From Williamsia sp. DF01-3 (lineage in GTDB: Bacteria > Actinomycetota > Actinomycetes > Mycobacteriales > Mycobacteriaceae): a DNA stretch of 64,000 bases. The stretch covers positions 3,055,733 through 3,119,732 of the forward strand of contig NZ_JALKFS010000005.1 in assembly GCF_023051145.1 (NCBI RefSeq), written 5' to 3'. A program made the position numbers and the translations under genes. Below the pieces are notes generated by a model. The model did not search any database. It saw nothing but the letters and a program-made list of their open reading frames with translations, and was not told the origin of the DNA. Below, piece after piece: positions 40,201 through 51,391 of this stretch. How positions within the stretch are numbered: position 1 is the stretch's first letter; every line of letters begins with the position of its first letter.

Positions 40201-40828
40201 GGAGAACATCCTGCAGCACGCCGCCGTGGTCTACGGTTTCTACCCGGCCGTCAGCGAGGGCGACGTGGTGCATGTGCTCACCGAGCCGCGCCCGGACGCA
40301 CCGATCCGGCACAGCTTCGAGTTCCCGCGGCAGCAGCGAGGGCGTTTCCTCTGCATCGCAGATTTCATCCGGTCGCGCGCCGACGCGATCGAGACCGGCG
40401 AGGTGGACGTTCTGCCGTTCCAGCTGGTCACCATGGGGCAGCCGATCGCCGATTTCGCCAACAAGCTGTTCGCCGAGGATGCCTACCGCGACTACCTCGA
40501 GGTGCACGGCATCGGTGTGCAGCTGACCGAGGCGCTCGCCGAGTTCTGGCATCAGCGGGTGCGCGAGGAACTGCGTTTCGGTGACACCGCCATGGCCGCG
40601 GAGGATCCGGACAACCCGCAGGACTTCTTCGACCTCAAGTACCGGGGCGCGCGCTTCTCGTTCGGTTACGGCGCCTGCCCGAATCTGGAGGATCGGGCCA
40701 AGATGATGGATCTGCTCGACCCGGGCCGCATCGGCGTCGAATTGTCGGACGAGTTGCAGCTCCACCCGGAGCAGTCCACGGATGCCTTTGTGCTGCACCA
40801 CCCCGAGGCGAAGTACTTCAACACGTAG
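37250..40828 (+). CDS. metH: Cobalamin-dependent methionine synthase
   Basis: Transfers the methyl group of 5-methyltetrahydrofolate to homocysteine through methylcobalamin. The 1192 residues are normal and uninterrupted. The homocysteine domain (residues 1-330) has zinc ligands in NCATG and GGCCGTT. The pterin domain follows (about 345-620), then a cap and B12 domain with GDVHDIGKN, whose His743 is the cobalt ligand. The C-terminal AdoMet-activation domain ends EAKYFNT. No cobalamin riboswitch is visible in the 51-base leader. Confidence 0.97.
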   Translation: MSAATSASFDTELLAAMNKRVLIGDGAMGTMLQAADLTLDDFLGLEGCNEILNDTRPDVLREIHRAYFEAGADAVETNTFGCNLSNLGDYDIADRIRELAFKGTKLAREVADEVGPSADGIPRFVLGSIGPGTKLPTLGHTTFAAIRDAYQQCALGMVEGGADAILIETSQDLLQVKAAVLGSQQAMDELGRRIPIITHVTVETTGTMLLGSEIGAALTSLEPLGIDMIGLNCATGPAEMSEHLRYLTRHARVPVSVMPNAGLPTLGKDGAEYPLTPEELAEALKGFVEEYGLSFVGGCCGTTPEHIRQVAEAVRGADKAERHPEHAAEISSLYSSVPFHQDASILMIGERTNSNGSKAFRDAMLAGDYQKCLDIAKDQTRDGAHMLDLNVDYVGRDGAADMSALASRLATSSTLPIMLDSTEPEVLEAGLEHLGGRCAVNSVNYEDGDGPESRFTRTMKLVKKHGAAVVALTIDEEGQARTADWKVKVAERLITDITENWGLNEEDIIIDALTFPISTGQEEVRRDGIETIEAIRRLKASHPDVHFTLGISNVSFGLNAAARQVLNSVFLHECVEAGLDTAIVHASKILPMARIPDDHREIALDLVYDRRREGYDPLQKLMQLFEGVSAASARESRAQELAKLPLFERLERRIVDGERAGLTDDLDEAMTQVPPLEIINETLLSGMKTVGELFGSGQMQLPFVLQSAEVMKMAVAHLEPHMEATGEDGKGRIVLATVKGDVHDIGKNLVDIILSNNGYEVVNIGIKQPIANIIEAAEDKNADVIGMSGLLVKSTVVMKDNLKELNSRGLAEKFPVLLGGAALTRSYVENDLSETYEGDVHYARDAFEGLRLMDDIMLTKRGGAPAPDSPEALAAAEKTAERKKRHDRSKRIAEKRKAEAEPVVVPERSDVAAGLPVPTPPFWGSRIVKGVPVAQYLSLLDERALFLGQWGLRGARAGEGPSYEDLVETDGRPRLRYWIDRLATENILQHAAVVYGFYPAVSEGDVVHVLTEPRPDAPIRHSFEFPRQQRGRFLCIADFIRSRADAIETGEVDVLPFQLVTMGQPIADFANKLFAEDAYRDYLEVHGIGVQLTEALAEFWHQRVREELRFGDTAMAAEDPDNPQDFFDLKYRGARFSFGYGACPNLEDRAKMMDLLDPGRIGVELSDELQLHPEQSTDAFVLHHPEAKYFNT

Positions 40829-40847
40829 GCGGCAGCTCGTCAGGTGG

Positions 40848-40882
40848 GCACCAGTTCGATTCAGCGTGAGTCGAACTGGTGC
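40848..40882. terminator. 12-bp perfect inverted repeat after metH
   Basis: GCACCAGTTCGA and TCGAACTGGTGC form a perfect 12-bp stem with an 11-base loop. It starts 20 bases after the metH stop and ends 33 bases before the next ATG. There is no T-run after it, so an I-shaped actinobacterial terminator or an operator for the downstream flavoprotein gene are both possible. Confidence 0.55.
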
Positions 40883-40914
40883 TTCTGGCGCGGTCGTGGC
40901 CAACACTTCATGCC

Positions 40915-42126
40915 ATGACATCAACTGTTGCTGCTGCCGGAGCCTTCACCGACACCGAACTCGACGACCGTTTTCGTCCGGCTTTCGAAAGCATCGCCGC
41001 CGGTGCGACCGAGCGCGAGGTGGATCGAAGGTTGGCGTACGCAGAGGTCGGCCGGTTACGTGAACTGGGTTTCGGAGCGCTGCGGGTGCCCGTTGAGTTC
41101 GGCGGGCTCGGGGCCACTGTGCGCCAACAGTTCCGGCTTCTCATCGACCTCGCCGCGGCGGAATCGAACCTTCCACAGGCGTTGCGTGTCCACTTCAGTT
41201 TCGTCGAGGATCAGCGGCTCGCCGAGGTTAGCGACGCCCGTGACAACTGGCTTCGTGCGACTGCCGGTGGTGTTCTCGTCGGCAACGCGATCACCGAGCC
41301 GGGCGTGGGTGCCGTGGACCGGTATCAGACGCGCCTGACCCGCGACGGCGACCAGTGGGTGCTCAACGGCACGAAGTACTACAGCACCGGGTCGCTGTAT
41401 TCAGACCACGTCCTGGTCGCCGCGGACCAGGACGGCGAACGTGTGTCGGTGCTCGTCGACGCACACGCCGACGGTGTCACCCAGCATGACGACTGGGATG
41501 GCTTCGGACAAAGGCTGACGGCCAGCGGCACAACGGAATTCAACAATGTCGGGGTGAGCCCAGACCGCATCCTGGGGCCGGGATACGGTGGCGCGGGAAA
41601 GACCTACGCCACGTCGTATCTGCAGCTGGTGCAATTGGCCGTGCTTGCAGGTATCGCCCAGCGCGCCACTGATGACGCCGCGGCATGGGTTCGCGATCGG
41701 ACCCGCTCGTACACCCATGCCGCCGCGGATCTGCCCAGGGAGGATCCGCTGGTGCAGCAGGTCATCGGGAAGCTGTCGAGTGCCGCGTTCACTGCGCGCG
41801 CTGCGGTGCTGGCAGTTGCCGACGTCCTCGACGAGGTGCTTGCCGACAGTTCGACCGCTCAGGATCCGGAGTTGCTCGATCGCGCCGAACTCGCTGCGGC
41901 ACAAGCCCAACTGACCGTCATCGATCTGGTCCTGGCCGCGACGACACAGCTCTTCGAGGTCGGCGGGGCTTCCATCACCTCCGAGAGCCTGCGCCTGGAT
42001 CGGCACTGGCGCAATGCGCGGACGATCTCCACGCACAATCCGTCGATCTTCAAATCGCAGGCGGTCGGGGCGTTCGTTCTCAACGGCACCGAGCTGCCCT
42101 ATGCGTGGAGTGCCGGCAAGCGTTAG
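40915..42126 (+). CDS. Acyl-CoA-dehydrogenase-fold flavoprotein, DszC/SfnB-like
   Basis: A 403-residue flavoprotein of the acyl-CoA dehydrogenase superfamily, most like FMNH2-dependent monooxygenases such as DszC and SfnB. Features are LGFGALRVPVEFGGLGA, GNAITEPGVG, GTKYYSTGSLYSD, a C-terminal helical bundle and HWRNARTISTHNP, a motif typical of the monooxygenase branch. The catalytic Glu of true dehydrogenases is not evident. The start is the ATG in CATGACATC at 40915. Sulfur-compound oxidation is an inferred role. Confidence 0.8.
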   Translation: MTSTVAAAGAFTDTELDDRFRPAFESIAAGATEREVDRRLAYAEVGRLRELGFGALRVPVEFGGLGATVRQQFRLLIDLAAAESNLPQALRVHFSFVEDQRLAEVSDARDNWLRATAGGVLVGNAITEPGVGAVDRYQTRLTRDGDQWVLNGTKYYSTGSLYSDHVLVAADQDGERVSVLVDAHADGVTQHDDWDGFGQRLTASGTTEFNNVGVSPDRILGPGYGGAGKTYATSYLQLVQLAVLAGIAQRATDDAAAWVRDRTRSYTHAAADLPREDPLVQQVIGKLSSAAFTARAAVLAVADVLDEVLADSSTAQDPELLDRAELAAAQAQLTVIDLVLAATTQLFEVGGASITSESLRLDRHWRNARTISTHNPSIFKSQAVGAFVLNGTELPYAWSAGKR

Positions 42127-42206
42127 CAAAGGTGGGGTCCGGCTCGGAGCGATAGCCTACGCAAGCAGCACGATTTTCTTCCTGGGCCGGTGTCGGGAAG
42201 GATGAC

Positions 42207-42902
42207 GTGGTGAGCGATCTACCCGACGCCGTCTTCTGGGACATGGACGGCACACTGCTCGACTCGGAAAAGCTGTGGGACGTCGCGATGGCCGACCTCG
42301 CTGCCGACCTGGGCATCGAGATGGACCATGCACTCCGGCAATCGACGCTCGGCAATTCGATGACCGACGCGTTGACCAAGGTGTTCGTGGCCGCGGGCGT
42401 GCCCGACGGCGAACGCGACTATCCCGGCCGGGCTGCCTGGCTCCGCGCGCGGGTGTCGGCGCTGTTCAAGCTCGGGATTCCCTGGATGCCGGGAGCTCGC
42501 GAGGCCCTCGACCTCATCGGTGAGCAGGGCATCGCGATGGCGTTGGTGACCAACACCGAGCGCGAGTTGACCGACGAGGCGCTCGAGACGATCGGGAGAC
42601 ACCGGTTCGAGGCGACAGTGTGCGGCGACGAGGTGCCGCTCGGCAAGCCGCGACCCGACCCATACCTGAAGGCGGCACGGCTGCTCGGCGTCGACCCGTC
42701 GCGGTGTCTGGCCGTGGAGGATTCGCCGACCGGGTCACAAGCGGCGAGCGCTGCCGGCTGCGCGGTGATCGTCATCCCGTCGGAGGCACCGGTTCCAGGT
42801 GGTCCGCGTCGCACATTGCGTGAGAGCCTCGTCGGACTGACCCTCGACGACCTCGCTGCGGCGTCCAATGGAACACTTGAGCACCGTGAAGACCTTCGAT
42901 GA
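42207..42902 (+). CDS. HAD-superfamily phosphatase
   Basis: A 231-residue HAD hydrolase. Motif I is [10 protein letters not shown], motif II is the Thr of VTNTE, motif III is a Lys in [11 protein letters not shown] and motif IV is VEDSPTGS. It starts at a GTG, with a second GTG immediately after. The coding end overlaps hisE by 35 bases. The substrate is not readable from the sequence. The M. tuberculosis hisE-hisG neighbourhood lacks this gene as far as I recall, but the pairing is common. Confidence 0.85.
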   Translation: MVSDLPDAVFWDMDGTLLDSEKLWDVAMADLAADLGIEMDHALRQSTLGNSMTDALTKVFVAAGVPDGERDYPGRAAWLRARVSALFKLGIPWMPGAREALDLIGEQGIAMALVTNTERELTDEALETIGRHRFEATVCGDEVPLGKPRPDPYLKAARLLGVDPSRCLAVEDSPTGSQAASAAGCAVIVIPSEAPVPGGPRRTLRESLVGLTLDDLAAASNGTLEHREDLR

Positions 42903-43149
42903 GCTGTTCGCCGAGTTGACCGATCGGGCCGCCACCCGTCCCGAGGGAAGCGGAACGGTTGCCGCTCTCGACAAGGGAGTGCACGCCCTCGGCAAGAAGA
43001 TCATCGAGGAAGCCGGCGAGGTGTGGCTCGCCGCCGAGCATGAGAGTGCGGAGGCAACCGCCGAAGAGATATCTCAGTTGCTCTATTGGCTTCAGGTGAT
43101 GATGATCAAACGCGGCCTGACCCTCGACGACGTCTACAAACACCTGTGA
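42868..43149 (+). CDS. hisE: Phosphoribosyl-ATP diphosphatase
   Basis: Second step of histidine biosynthesis: hydrolyses PR-ATP to PR-AMP and PPi. The 93-residue MazG-like protein carries [18 protein letters not shown] and the [12 protein letters not shown] helix. It is tightly followed by hisG, so the first two pathway steps are coexpressed. The start overlaps the HAD gene. Confidence 0.95.
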   Translation: MEHLSTVKTFDELFAELTDRAATRPEGSGTVAALDKGVHALGKKIIEEAGEVWLAAEHESAEATAEEISQLLYWLQVMMIKRGLTLDDVYKHL

Positions 43150-43198
43150 GACGGCCCTGCCGTCTTCCCGAATCGCCCGTTCCCCGATAGGACCACCC

Positions 43199-44044
43199 AT
43201 GCTGCGCGTTGCCGTTCCCAACAAGGGGGCGCTTTCCGAGTCCGCCGCCGAGATCCTCAGTGAGGCCGGCTACCGGCGCCGCTCGGATGCGAAAGACCTC
43301 ACCGTTCTCGATCCGGCGAACGAGGTGGAGTTCTTCTTCCTGCGACCCAAGGACATCGCGATCTACGTCGGGTCGGGCGAGCTGGACCTCGGTCTCACCG
43401 GACGGGATCTGGCACTCGACTCCGGTGCGGACGTCGAAGAACGCCTTGCTCTCGGCATCGGTTCGTCGACGTTCCGCTACGCGGCGCCGACCGAGCAGCA
43501 ATGGTCGGTCGCCGACCTTGCGGGCAAGCGCATTGCCACCTCGTATCCCAACCTGGTTCGCGGTGACCTCGCGTCGAAGGGCATCGAGGCCACCATCATC
43601 CGGCTCGACGGCGCTGTCGAGATCTCGATTCAGCTGGGCGTCGCCGACGCCATCGCGGACGTGGTGGGGTCCGGTCGCACACTCCGGCAACACGATCTGA
43701 CCGCGTTCGGTGACTCACTCTGCGACTCCGAGGGAGTGCTGGTGCAACGGGCGGGTGCCGACCGCTCCAAGGCCGCCGACCGCTTCATCGCCCGCGTGCA
43801 GGGCGTCGTTTTCGGCCAGCGGTACGTCATGCTCGACTACGACTGCCCGAAGGGTCTGCTCGACGCGGCGATCAAGATCACCCCTGGACTCGAGTCGCCC
43901 ACGGTTGCTCCCATGGCCGACGACAAGTGGGTTGCCGTCCGGTCGCTGGTACCACGCAAACAGCACCAGAACCTGATGGACGAGCTGTCCGAACTGGGTG
44001 CCAAGGCGATCCTCGCCTCCGACATCCGGTCCTGCCGCTTCTGA
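43199..44044 (+). CDS. hisG: ATP phosphoribosyltransferase, long form
   Basis: Condenses ATP with PRPP to open histidine synthesis and is feedback-inhibited by histidine. The protein has 281 residues with catalytic lobes ([29 protein letters not shown]) and a C-terminal ACT-like regulatory domain ([19 protein letters not shown]). The regulatory domain marks the long hexameric form. A GGACCACCC precedes the ATG, and the gap to hisE is 49 bases. Confidence 0.96.
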   Translation: MLRVAVPNKGALSESAAEILSEAGYRRRSDAKDLTVLDPANEVEFFFLRPKDIAIYVGSGELDLGLTGRDLALDSGADVEERLALGIGSSTFRYAAPTEQQWSVADLAGKRIATSYPNLVRGDLASKGIEATIIRLDGAVEISIQLGVADAIADVVGSGRTLRQHDLTAFGDSLCDSEGVLVQRAGADRSKAADRFIARVQGVVFGQRYVMLDYDCPKGLLDAAIKITPGLESPTVAPMADDKWVAVRSLVPRKQHQNLMDELSELGAKAILASDIRSCRF

Positions 44045-44052
44045 GCGACGCC

Positions 44053-44904
44053 CTACACCGGGCGGATGAGTACGGTCTGCGCGGATCGCCCGACGGGCCC
44101 AGCCGTGTCGTAGAGATCGGCGAACGTCGCGCCGGAGCCGTTCGGGCCCACAGCCATCTCCGCGGAGATACCCGTCCAGTCTCCGACCGGCTCGCGATGG
44201 AGGTGGACGGTGGTGTCGGTGTTCATGAACGTCCAGTCGCCGATCGCCAGTCGCGATCCCACACCGTTCGCGACGTCGAGGACCGTGAAGAACTTCTCGA
44301 GGTCGGTTGTCTCCTCGCCGGCGACGAGCGGCAGGGTCGGACGGACCCAGGCGCGACTAGGGCCGTGTGCGGCCCGGTCGATCAGACGATGTTCCAGCGT
44401 GCCCACGAACCCGACAGAACCCCAGTCCGCAGCATCGAGTGGCCCTACGCCTGCCAGGCCGATCGATCCCTCGAGCTCGTCCGGAAGCGGCGTCAGTGCC
44501 GGCGTGACGGCATGCTCCACCGTCGCGGTGTCGGCCGTGGCAAGGCGCCATCCCGTGGCTCGCGCGGCAATCCGAAAGCTGCCGTCGGGTTGTTTCACCG
44601 ACAGTTCTGACGCGAGCAGACTGATCTGCCTACCCGGCCGCAGCACGGTCGTCGATACCCGGTTCTCGGTCATCCCGACCGGACCGAGAATGTCGATTGC
44701 GATGCGTGTGAACGAATGTGACGCGTCCGGCTCGTGACGCAGCAGTGCTCGAGTCAGCAATCCGGTCGGTGGGCCGCCGTGTTGCAGATCGGCACCCCAC
44801 ACGCTGACCGTGTGTTCGGTGGGTTCGAAACGATCGAATTCGCCGTCATGGCCCAGAGGGATGAAGTAGGCGGGTTGCGCAGACACAAGGGGTGATTCAA
44901 CCAC
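44053..44904 (-). CDS. TesB-like thioesterase family protein
   Basis: A 283-residue protein with two hotdog-like halves. HGGPPTGLLTRALLR carries the family's hotdog helix, with RIAIDILGPV and a C-terminal VHLHREPVGDW. Such proteins hydrolyse acyl-CoA thioesters, and the substrate is unknown. It starts at a GTG directly after the stop of the RecB-like gene. It is convergent with hisG, 8 bases apart. Confidence 0.8.
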   Translation of the reverse strand: MVESPLVSAQPAYFIPLGHDGEFDRFEPTEHTVSVWGADLQHGGPPTGLLTRALLRHEPDASHSFTRIAIDILGPVGMTENRVSTTVLRPGRQISLLASELSVKQPDGSFRIAARATGWRLATADTATVEHAVTPALTPLPDELEGSIGLAGVGPLDAADWGSVGFVGTLEHRLIDRAAHGPSRAWVRPTLPLVAGEETTDLEKFFTVLDVANGVGSRLAIGDWTFMNTDTTVHLHREPVGDWTGISAEMAVGPNGSGATFADLYDTAGPVGRSAQTVLIRPV

Positions 44905-46785
<1,881 letters not shown>

Positions 46786-46963
46786 CCTGCTTGGTGTAGC
46801 GTCGGAAAACCTTGCGGCGACACACTATTAACACATCGACAACACCACGTGCCGCGGGGCGTGAGGCAAGCCGGTCGATTCGCCGGTAACCTCGGGTAAC
46901 GAGTCGATCGCTCGGACACCACGTGGTGGTGGCGCAGAGTCGACTCGGGGAGAGGAGTCAGAA

Positions 46964-48748
46964 ATGACGGATTCCAGCAACGACGAGCCTCGGCAGAGTC
47001 GCGGTCCACAAGATTCGGCCGCGACCGATGCCGAGTGGGGATCATCTTCGCGCCCTGCCACCGGGGCCGGCCCCACGCGGGGAGGCGGCTCGTACGGCAA
47101 AGTCGGAGACGACGACATGCAGGCACGTGTCGACACGCTCACGACGCGCAACGCCAAGCTGCTCGAGACCCTCAAAGAGGCCCGGGCACAGCTCATCGCG
47201 CTGCGCGAAGAGGTGGATCGGCTCGGCCAACCGCCCAGTGGCTACGGCGTACTCCTCGAGATCTTCGAGGACTCGACGGTGGACGTCTTCACCTCGGGCC
47301 GCAAGATGCGACTGACGTGCTCTCCCAACATCGATCTCGACACGCTTCGTCGCGGTCAGACCGTGCGTCTGAACGAGGCCCTCACGATCGTCGAGGCCGG
47401 GTCCTACGACTCCGTGGGTGAGATCAGCACCCTGCGCGAGGTCCTCGAGGACGGCCAGCGAGCGCTTGTCGTCGGTCATGCCGACGAGGAACGGGTGGTG
47501 TGGCTGGCCGAACCGCTGAGCGAGAGTGTGCTCTCGGAGGTCGAGGGCAATCGCAAACTGCGCCCCGGCGACTCCCTGCTCATCGACACCAAAGCCGGTT
47601 TCGCTTTCGAGCGGGTTCCCAAGGCCGAGGTCGAGGACCTGGTTCTGGAAGAGGTGCCCGATGTCGGGTACGAGGACATCGGTGGGCTCGGCCGTCAGAT
47701 CGAACAGATCCGCGACGCTGTCGAACTGCCGTTCCTACACAAAGACCTCTTCCGCGAGTACTCGCTGCGGCCGCCGAAGGGCGTGCTGCTCTACGGCCCT
47801 CCCGGTTGCGGCAAGACCCTCATCGCCAAGGCTGTTGCCAACTCGCTGGCCAAGAAGATCGCGCTGGCGCGTGGTGATGATGCCAAAGAGGCGAAGTCGT
47901 ACTTCCTGAACATCAAGGGTCCCGAGCTTCTCAACAAGTTCGTCGGCGAGACCGAACGCCACATCCGCCTGATCTTCCAGCGGGCTCGCGAGAAGGCGTC
48001 CGAGGGCACCCCGGTCATCGTCTTCTTCGACGAGATGGACTCGATCTTCCGTACCCGCGGTTCCGGCGTCTCCTCTGATGTCGAGACCACAGTCGTTCCT
48101 CAGTTGCTCAGCGAGATCGACGGTGTGGAGGGGCTGGAGAACGTCATCGTCATCGGTGCCTCCAACCGCGAGGACATGATCGATCCGGCCATCCTGCGTC
48201 CGGGTCGCCTCGATGTGAAGATCAAGATCGAGCGTCCCGATGCCGAATCGGCGATAGACATCTTCTCCAAGTACTTGGTCCCGACACTGCCTGTGCACCC
48301 CGACGACATCAACGAGTTCGGCGGGGACCGGGCCGCGTGCGTCAAGGCGATGATCGAGCGTGTCGTCGAGAGAATGTACGCGGAGAGTGACGACAACCGC
48401 TTCCTGGAGGTCACTTACGCCAATGGCGACAAAGAGATCATGTACTTCAAGGACTTCAACTCCGGAGCCATGATCCAGAACGTGGTGGACCGCGCCAAGA
48501 AGTACGCCATCAAGTCGCAGTTGGAGACGGGCCAGGGAGGCCTTCGGATCCAGCACTTGTTCGATTCCATCCTCGACGAGTTCGCTGAAAACGAAGACCT
48601 GCCGAACACCACCAACCCCGACGACTGGGCGAGGATCTCGGGCAAGAAGGGTGAGCGGATCGTCTACATCCGCACACTGGTCACGGGCAAGAGCTCGGGT
48701 GCGAGCCGGGCGATCGACACCGAGACCAACACCGGTCAGTACCTGTAA
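46964..48748 (+). CDS. arc: Proteasome-associated ATPase (ARC/Mpa)
   Basis: Hexameric AAA+ unfoldase that recognises Pup on substrates and threads them into the 20S core. It has an N-terminal coiled coil ([22 protein letters not shown]) that binds Pup, two OB domains, the AAA module with Walker A GPPGCGKT (about residues 277-284) and Walker [10 protein letters not shown]. The C-terminus GQYL is the gate-opening motif for the proteasome alpha ring. At 594 residues it is of normal length. A GGGGAGAGGAG site precedes the ATG. It is also called mpa in mycobacteria. Confidence 0.97.
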   Translation: MTDSSNDEPRQSRGPQDSAATDAEWGSSSRPATGAGPTRGGGSYGKVGDDDMQARVDTLTTRNAKLLETLKEARAQLIALREEVDRLGQPPSGYGVLLEIFEDSTVDVFTSGRKMRLTCSPNIDLDTLRRGQTVRLNEALTIVEAGSYDSVGEISTLREVLEDGQRALVVGHADEERVVWLAEPLSESVLSEVEGNRKLRPGDSLLIDTKAGFAFERVPKAEVEDLVLEEVPDVGYEDIGGLGRQIEQIRDAVELPFLHKDLFREYSLRPPKGVLLYGPPGCGKTLIAKAVANSLAKKIALARGDDAKEAKSYFLNIKGPELLNKFVGETERHIRLIFQRAREKASEGTPVIVFFDEMDSIFRTRGSGVSSDVETTVVPQLLSEIDGVEGLENVIVIGASNREDMIDPAILRPGRLDVKIKIERPDAESAIDIFSKYLVPTLPVHPDDINEFGGDRAACVKAMIERVVERMYAESDDNRFLEVTYANGDKEIMYFKDFNSGAMIQNVVDRAKKYAIKSQLETGQGGLRIQHLFDSILDEFAENEDLPNTTNPDDWARISGKKGERIVYIRTLVTGKSSGASRAIDTETNTGQYL

Positions 48749-48767
48749 CACCTCACGCAGAGTCAAG

Positions 48768-48809
48768 AGCGGTGGGGACGAAGTCGAGACTTCGTCCCCA
48801 CCGCTTTTC
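48768..48809 (+). terminator. Strong Rho-independent terminator after arc
   Basis: An 18-bp perfect stem, AGCGGTGGGGACGAAGTC against its complement, with a minimal loop and followed by TTTTCT. It begins 20 bases after the arc stop. It is the best intrinsic terminator in the window and separates arc from the following ABC gene. Confidence 0.9.
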
Positions 48810-48886
48810 TGTCTCCCGACGGCGGATGCTTGTTTGCCTGCACGAACCGCGGCGCCGCGGTCGGGGCCGTCTACAGTGATGCGTTA

Positions 48887-51355
48887 ATGAACGCATCGCC
48901 TACGCCGCTCCGCATTTGGGTAGACGGCACCGAGCAGCGCCTGAGACAGGCCGGCCGCCTCACCATCGGGCGCACCCCGGACAATGACATACCCATCGTC
49001 CACCCCATGGTCTCGCGCCACCATCTGGCCATCGAGTGGTCGGGTGACGCCTGGCGAATAGTCGATGTGGGCAGCACCAACGGTTTCTACGCGGACGGCG
49101 TGCGGTTGACCGGCATGATGCTGTCGGGCAACCATCGAATTCGTGTGGGTGACAACGTGTCCGGGCCTCTGGTCGACATCGCGGTGATGCACCCGGCGAC
49201 CGGCGGACATGCTGGGCCGGCCCAGCACCGGTCGGCCCCGATTCCACACCGCGGTGCCCAGCCGCCCCCTCGAGCGAATCCGTCGCCGATGCGTCCGGCA
49301 CCCCCAGGATTCAGTGGGGCCTCAGCGGCGCCACACCTGCAGGCACTGCATCAGAACGTGTCGGCGGTCTACCGGATCAGTCCGGACGGCCAGATCAGCC
49401 CGCAGGCCGGCTCCGGGCGGCGAGAGGCCATCGATATCGGGGCTTCGGCGCGAATGAGTATCGGCCGCACCCCGGACAACGACATCGTCGTCAGTGACGT
49501 TCTCGCTTCGCGTCGCCATGCCCAATTGACCGCAACGCCGCAGGGGCTGGTCATCGAGGATCTGCGATCGGTGAACGGCACCTACGTCGACGGCCGGCGG
49601 ATCAGCAGGCAGCTGCTCACCGAGGGCAGCGTGGTCACCATCGGAAACAGCGACTTCGTGGTCAAGGGCGGCACGATTGTCCGGGGACAGTCTCAGGCCG
49701 CGGTCGCGGACGGTCTCCACGTGCAAGCGATCGGGCTGAACATCGACGGCAAACAATTGCTCCAGGAAGTCGAGTTCGCGGCCGGGCCCGGGAGCCTCAC
49801 CGCCGTCATCGGACCTTCTGGGGCGGGTAAATCGACGGTGTCGAAGATCGTCGCCGGCGGGGCGAACCCGTCCACCGGAACCGTCACCTTCGAAGGCCGC
49901 AGTGTGCACGCCGAGTACGAGGCGCTGCGCACGCGCATCGGAATGGTGCCACAGGACGATGTGCTACACCGACGGCTCACCTTGCGACAGGCGCTTCGCT
50001 ACGCAGCTGAACTCAGATTGCCACCGGACATGAGCAAGGCCGACCGCGACAACGTCATTCACGGAGTGTTGGCCGAACTGCAGCTCATCGAGCACCTCGA
50101 CACCAGGGTGGACAAGCTGTCCGGCGGGCAACGGAAACGGGCGTCGGTGGCGATGGAGTTGCTCACCGGCCCTTCTCTGCTCATCCTCGACGAGCCGACC
50201 TCTGGGCTCGACCCCGCGCTGGACCGTCAGGTCATGTCGACTCTTCGCCGACTGGCCGACGCCGGACGTGTCGTGATCGTGGTGACCCACTCCTTGACGT
50301 ACCTGTCGATGTGTGACCAGGTGCTGTTGCTGGCTCCCGGCGGGAAGACCGCCTATTGCGGCAGTCCTGGGGCAGTCGGCCCGGCGATGGGCACAGAGGA
50401 CTGGGCTGAGATCTTCGCGTACGTCGCAGAGCAACCGGACGCCGCTCATGAGCGCTATCGGGCCCGGAATCGACGCCCGCCGGCCAGACCACCGAGTCGG
50501 CGGGCCGGGTCGCCGATACGCCCGCCCCAGACCAGTGTCACGCGCCAGACGTCGACGGTCTCGCGACGACAGGTTCGGCTGATCCTCGCAGACACCGGTT
50601 ACCTGGTGTTTCTGGCGCTGCTGCCGATCGTGCTCGGGCTCCTGTCGCTGGTGATCCCCGGCACCGCGGGCTTCGATGTGAACAGCAGTACGAGTCTTGG
50701 TGAGACAGTCCAGATCCTGGTCGTGCTGGTGGTCGGGGCGAGCTTCATGGGCGCGGCTCTGACTGTGCGTGACCTGGTCGGGGAGCGGGCCATCTTTGTC
50801 CGGGAACGGGCAGTGGGCCTTCGCCCCGGCGCCTACCTGTTGGCGAAAGTCGTGGTCTTCTTTGTCGTCTCCGTGCTGCAGTGTGCGGTGATGGTCGCAA
50901 TCACGTACGCGGGCAAGGGGACTCCCGGGTCTGGCCTGTTCACCGCCGGTGCCCTCGAATTGTTCGTCGCCATCGCCTTCTTGGGATGCGTCAGCACACT
51001 GATCGGACTCGCCATCTCGGCGGCGGTCCGGTCGAGTGAACAGACGATGCCACCACTCGTGGTGGTGGTGATGGTGCAACTCGTCTTCTGCGGCGGGTTG
51101 TTCCCCCTCGCCGGGCGGGTCGGCCTCGAGCAGTTGTCGTGGATCTTCCCGGCCCGGTGGGGGTACGCCGCTGCCGCGAATGCCGTTGACCTGCGCGCTG
51201 TCTCACCGTCCTCGCCGTCCACACAAAAAGAGACCATCTGGGACCAGACGGTTGCCAACGCCGCCCTCGCCTACGGCGCGATGACGGTGATCGCGTTGAT
51301 CCTGGCCTGGTTCACCTACCGCCGCCTGGTCTTGAAGAAGAAGTCCCTGTCTTGA
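48887..51355 (+). CDS. FHA-domain ABC exporter (Rv1747-like)
   Basis: An 822-residue half-transporter. There are two forkhead-associated domains: one near residues 22-90 (GRTPDNDIPIVHPMVSRHH) and one near 185-258 (GRTPDNDIVVSDVLASRRH). The ABC ATPase follows with Walker A GPSGAGKS, signature LSGGQRKR and Walker B LLILDEPTSGLD, then a six-helix ABC2-type permease. FHA domains bind phospho-Thr, so control by a Ser/Thr kinase is likely, as for Rv1747. The start is the ATG after CGTTA. A long spacer of Arg/Pro-rich sequence links the ATPase and permease. Confidence 0.92.
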   Translation: MNASPTPLRIWVDGTEQRLRQAGRLTIGRTPDNDIPIVHPMVSRHHLAIEWSGDAWRIVDVGSTNGFYADGVRLTGMMLSGNHRIRVGDNVSGPLVDIAVMHPATGGHAGPAQHRSAPIPHRGAQPPPRANPSPMRPAPPGFSGASAAPHLQALHQNVSAVYRISPDGQISPQAGSGRREAIDIGASARMSIGRTPDNDIVVSDVLASRRHAQLTATPQGLVIEDLRSVNGTYVDGRRISRQLLTEGSVVTIGNSDFVVKGGTIVRGQSQAAVADGLHVQAIGLNIDGKQLLQEVEFAAGPGSLTAVIGPSGAGKSTVSKIVAGGANPSTGTVTFEGRSVHAEYEALRTRIGMVPQDDVLHRRLTLRQALRYAAELRLPPDMSKADRDNVIHGVLAELQLIEHLDTRVDKLSGGQRKRASVAMELLTGPSLLILDEPTSGLDPALDRQVMSTLRRLADAGRVVIVVTHSLTYLSMCDQVLLLAPGGKTAYCGSPGAVGPAMGTEDWAEIFAYVAEQPDAAHERYRARNRRPPARPPSRRAGSPIRPPQTSVTRQTSTVSRRQVRLILADTGYLVFLALLPIVLGLLSLVIPGTAGFDVNSSTSLGETVQILVVLVVGASFMGAALTVRDLVGERAIFVRERAVGLRPGAYLLAKVVVFFVVSVLQCAVMVAITYAGKGTPGSGLFTAGALELFVAIAFLGCVSTLIGLAISAAVRSSEQTMPPLVVVVMVQLVFCGGLFPLAGRVGLEQLSWIFPARWGYAAAANAVDLRAVSPSSPSTQKETIWDQTVANAALAYGAMTVIALILAWFTYRRLVLKKKSLS

Positions 51356-51391
51356 AGACCAAGTCTCTCCAGCCGACGCCGGCCTTGCGGC

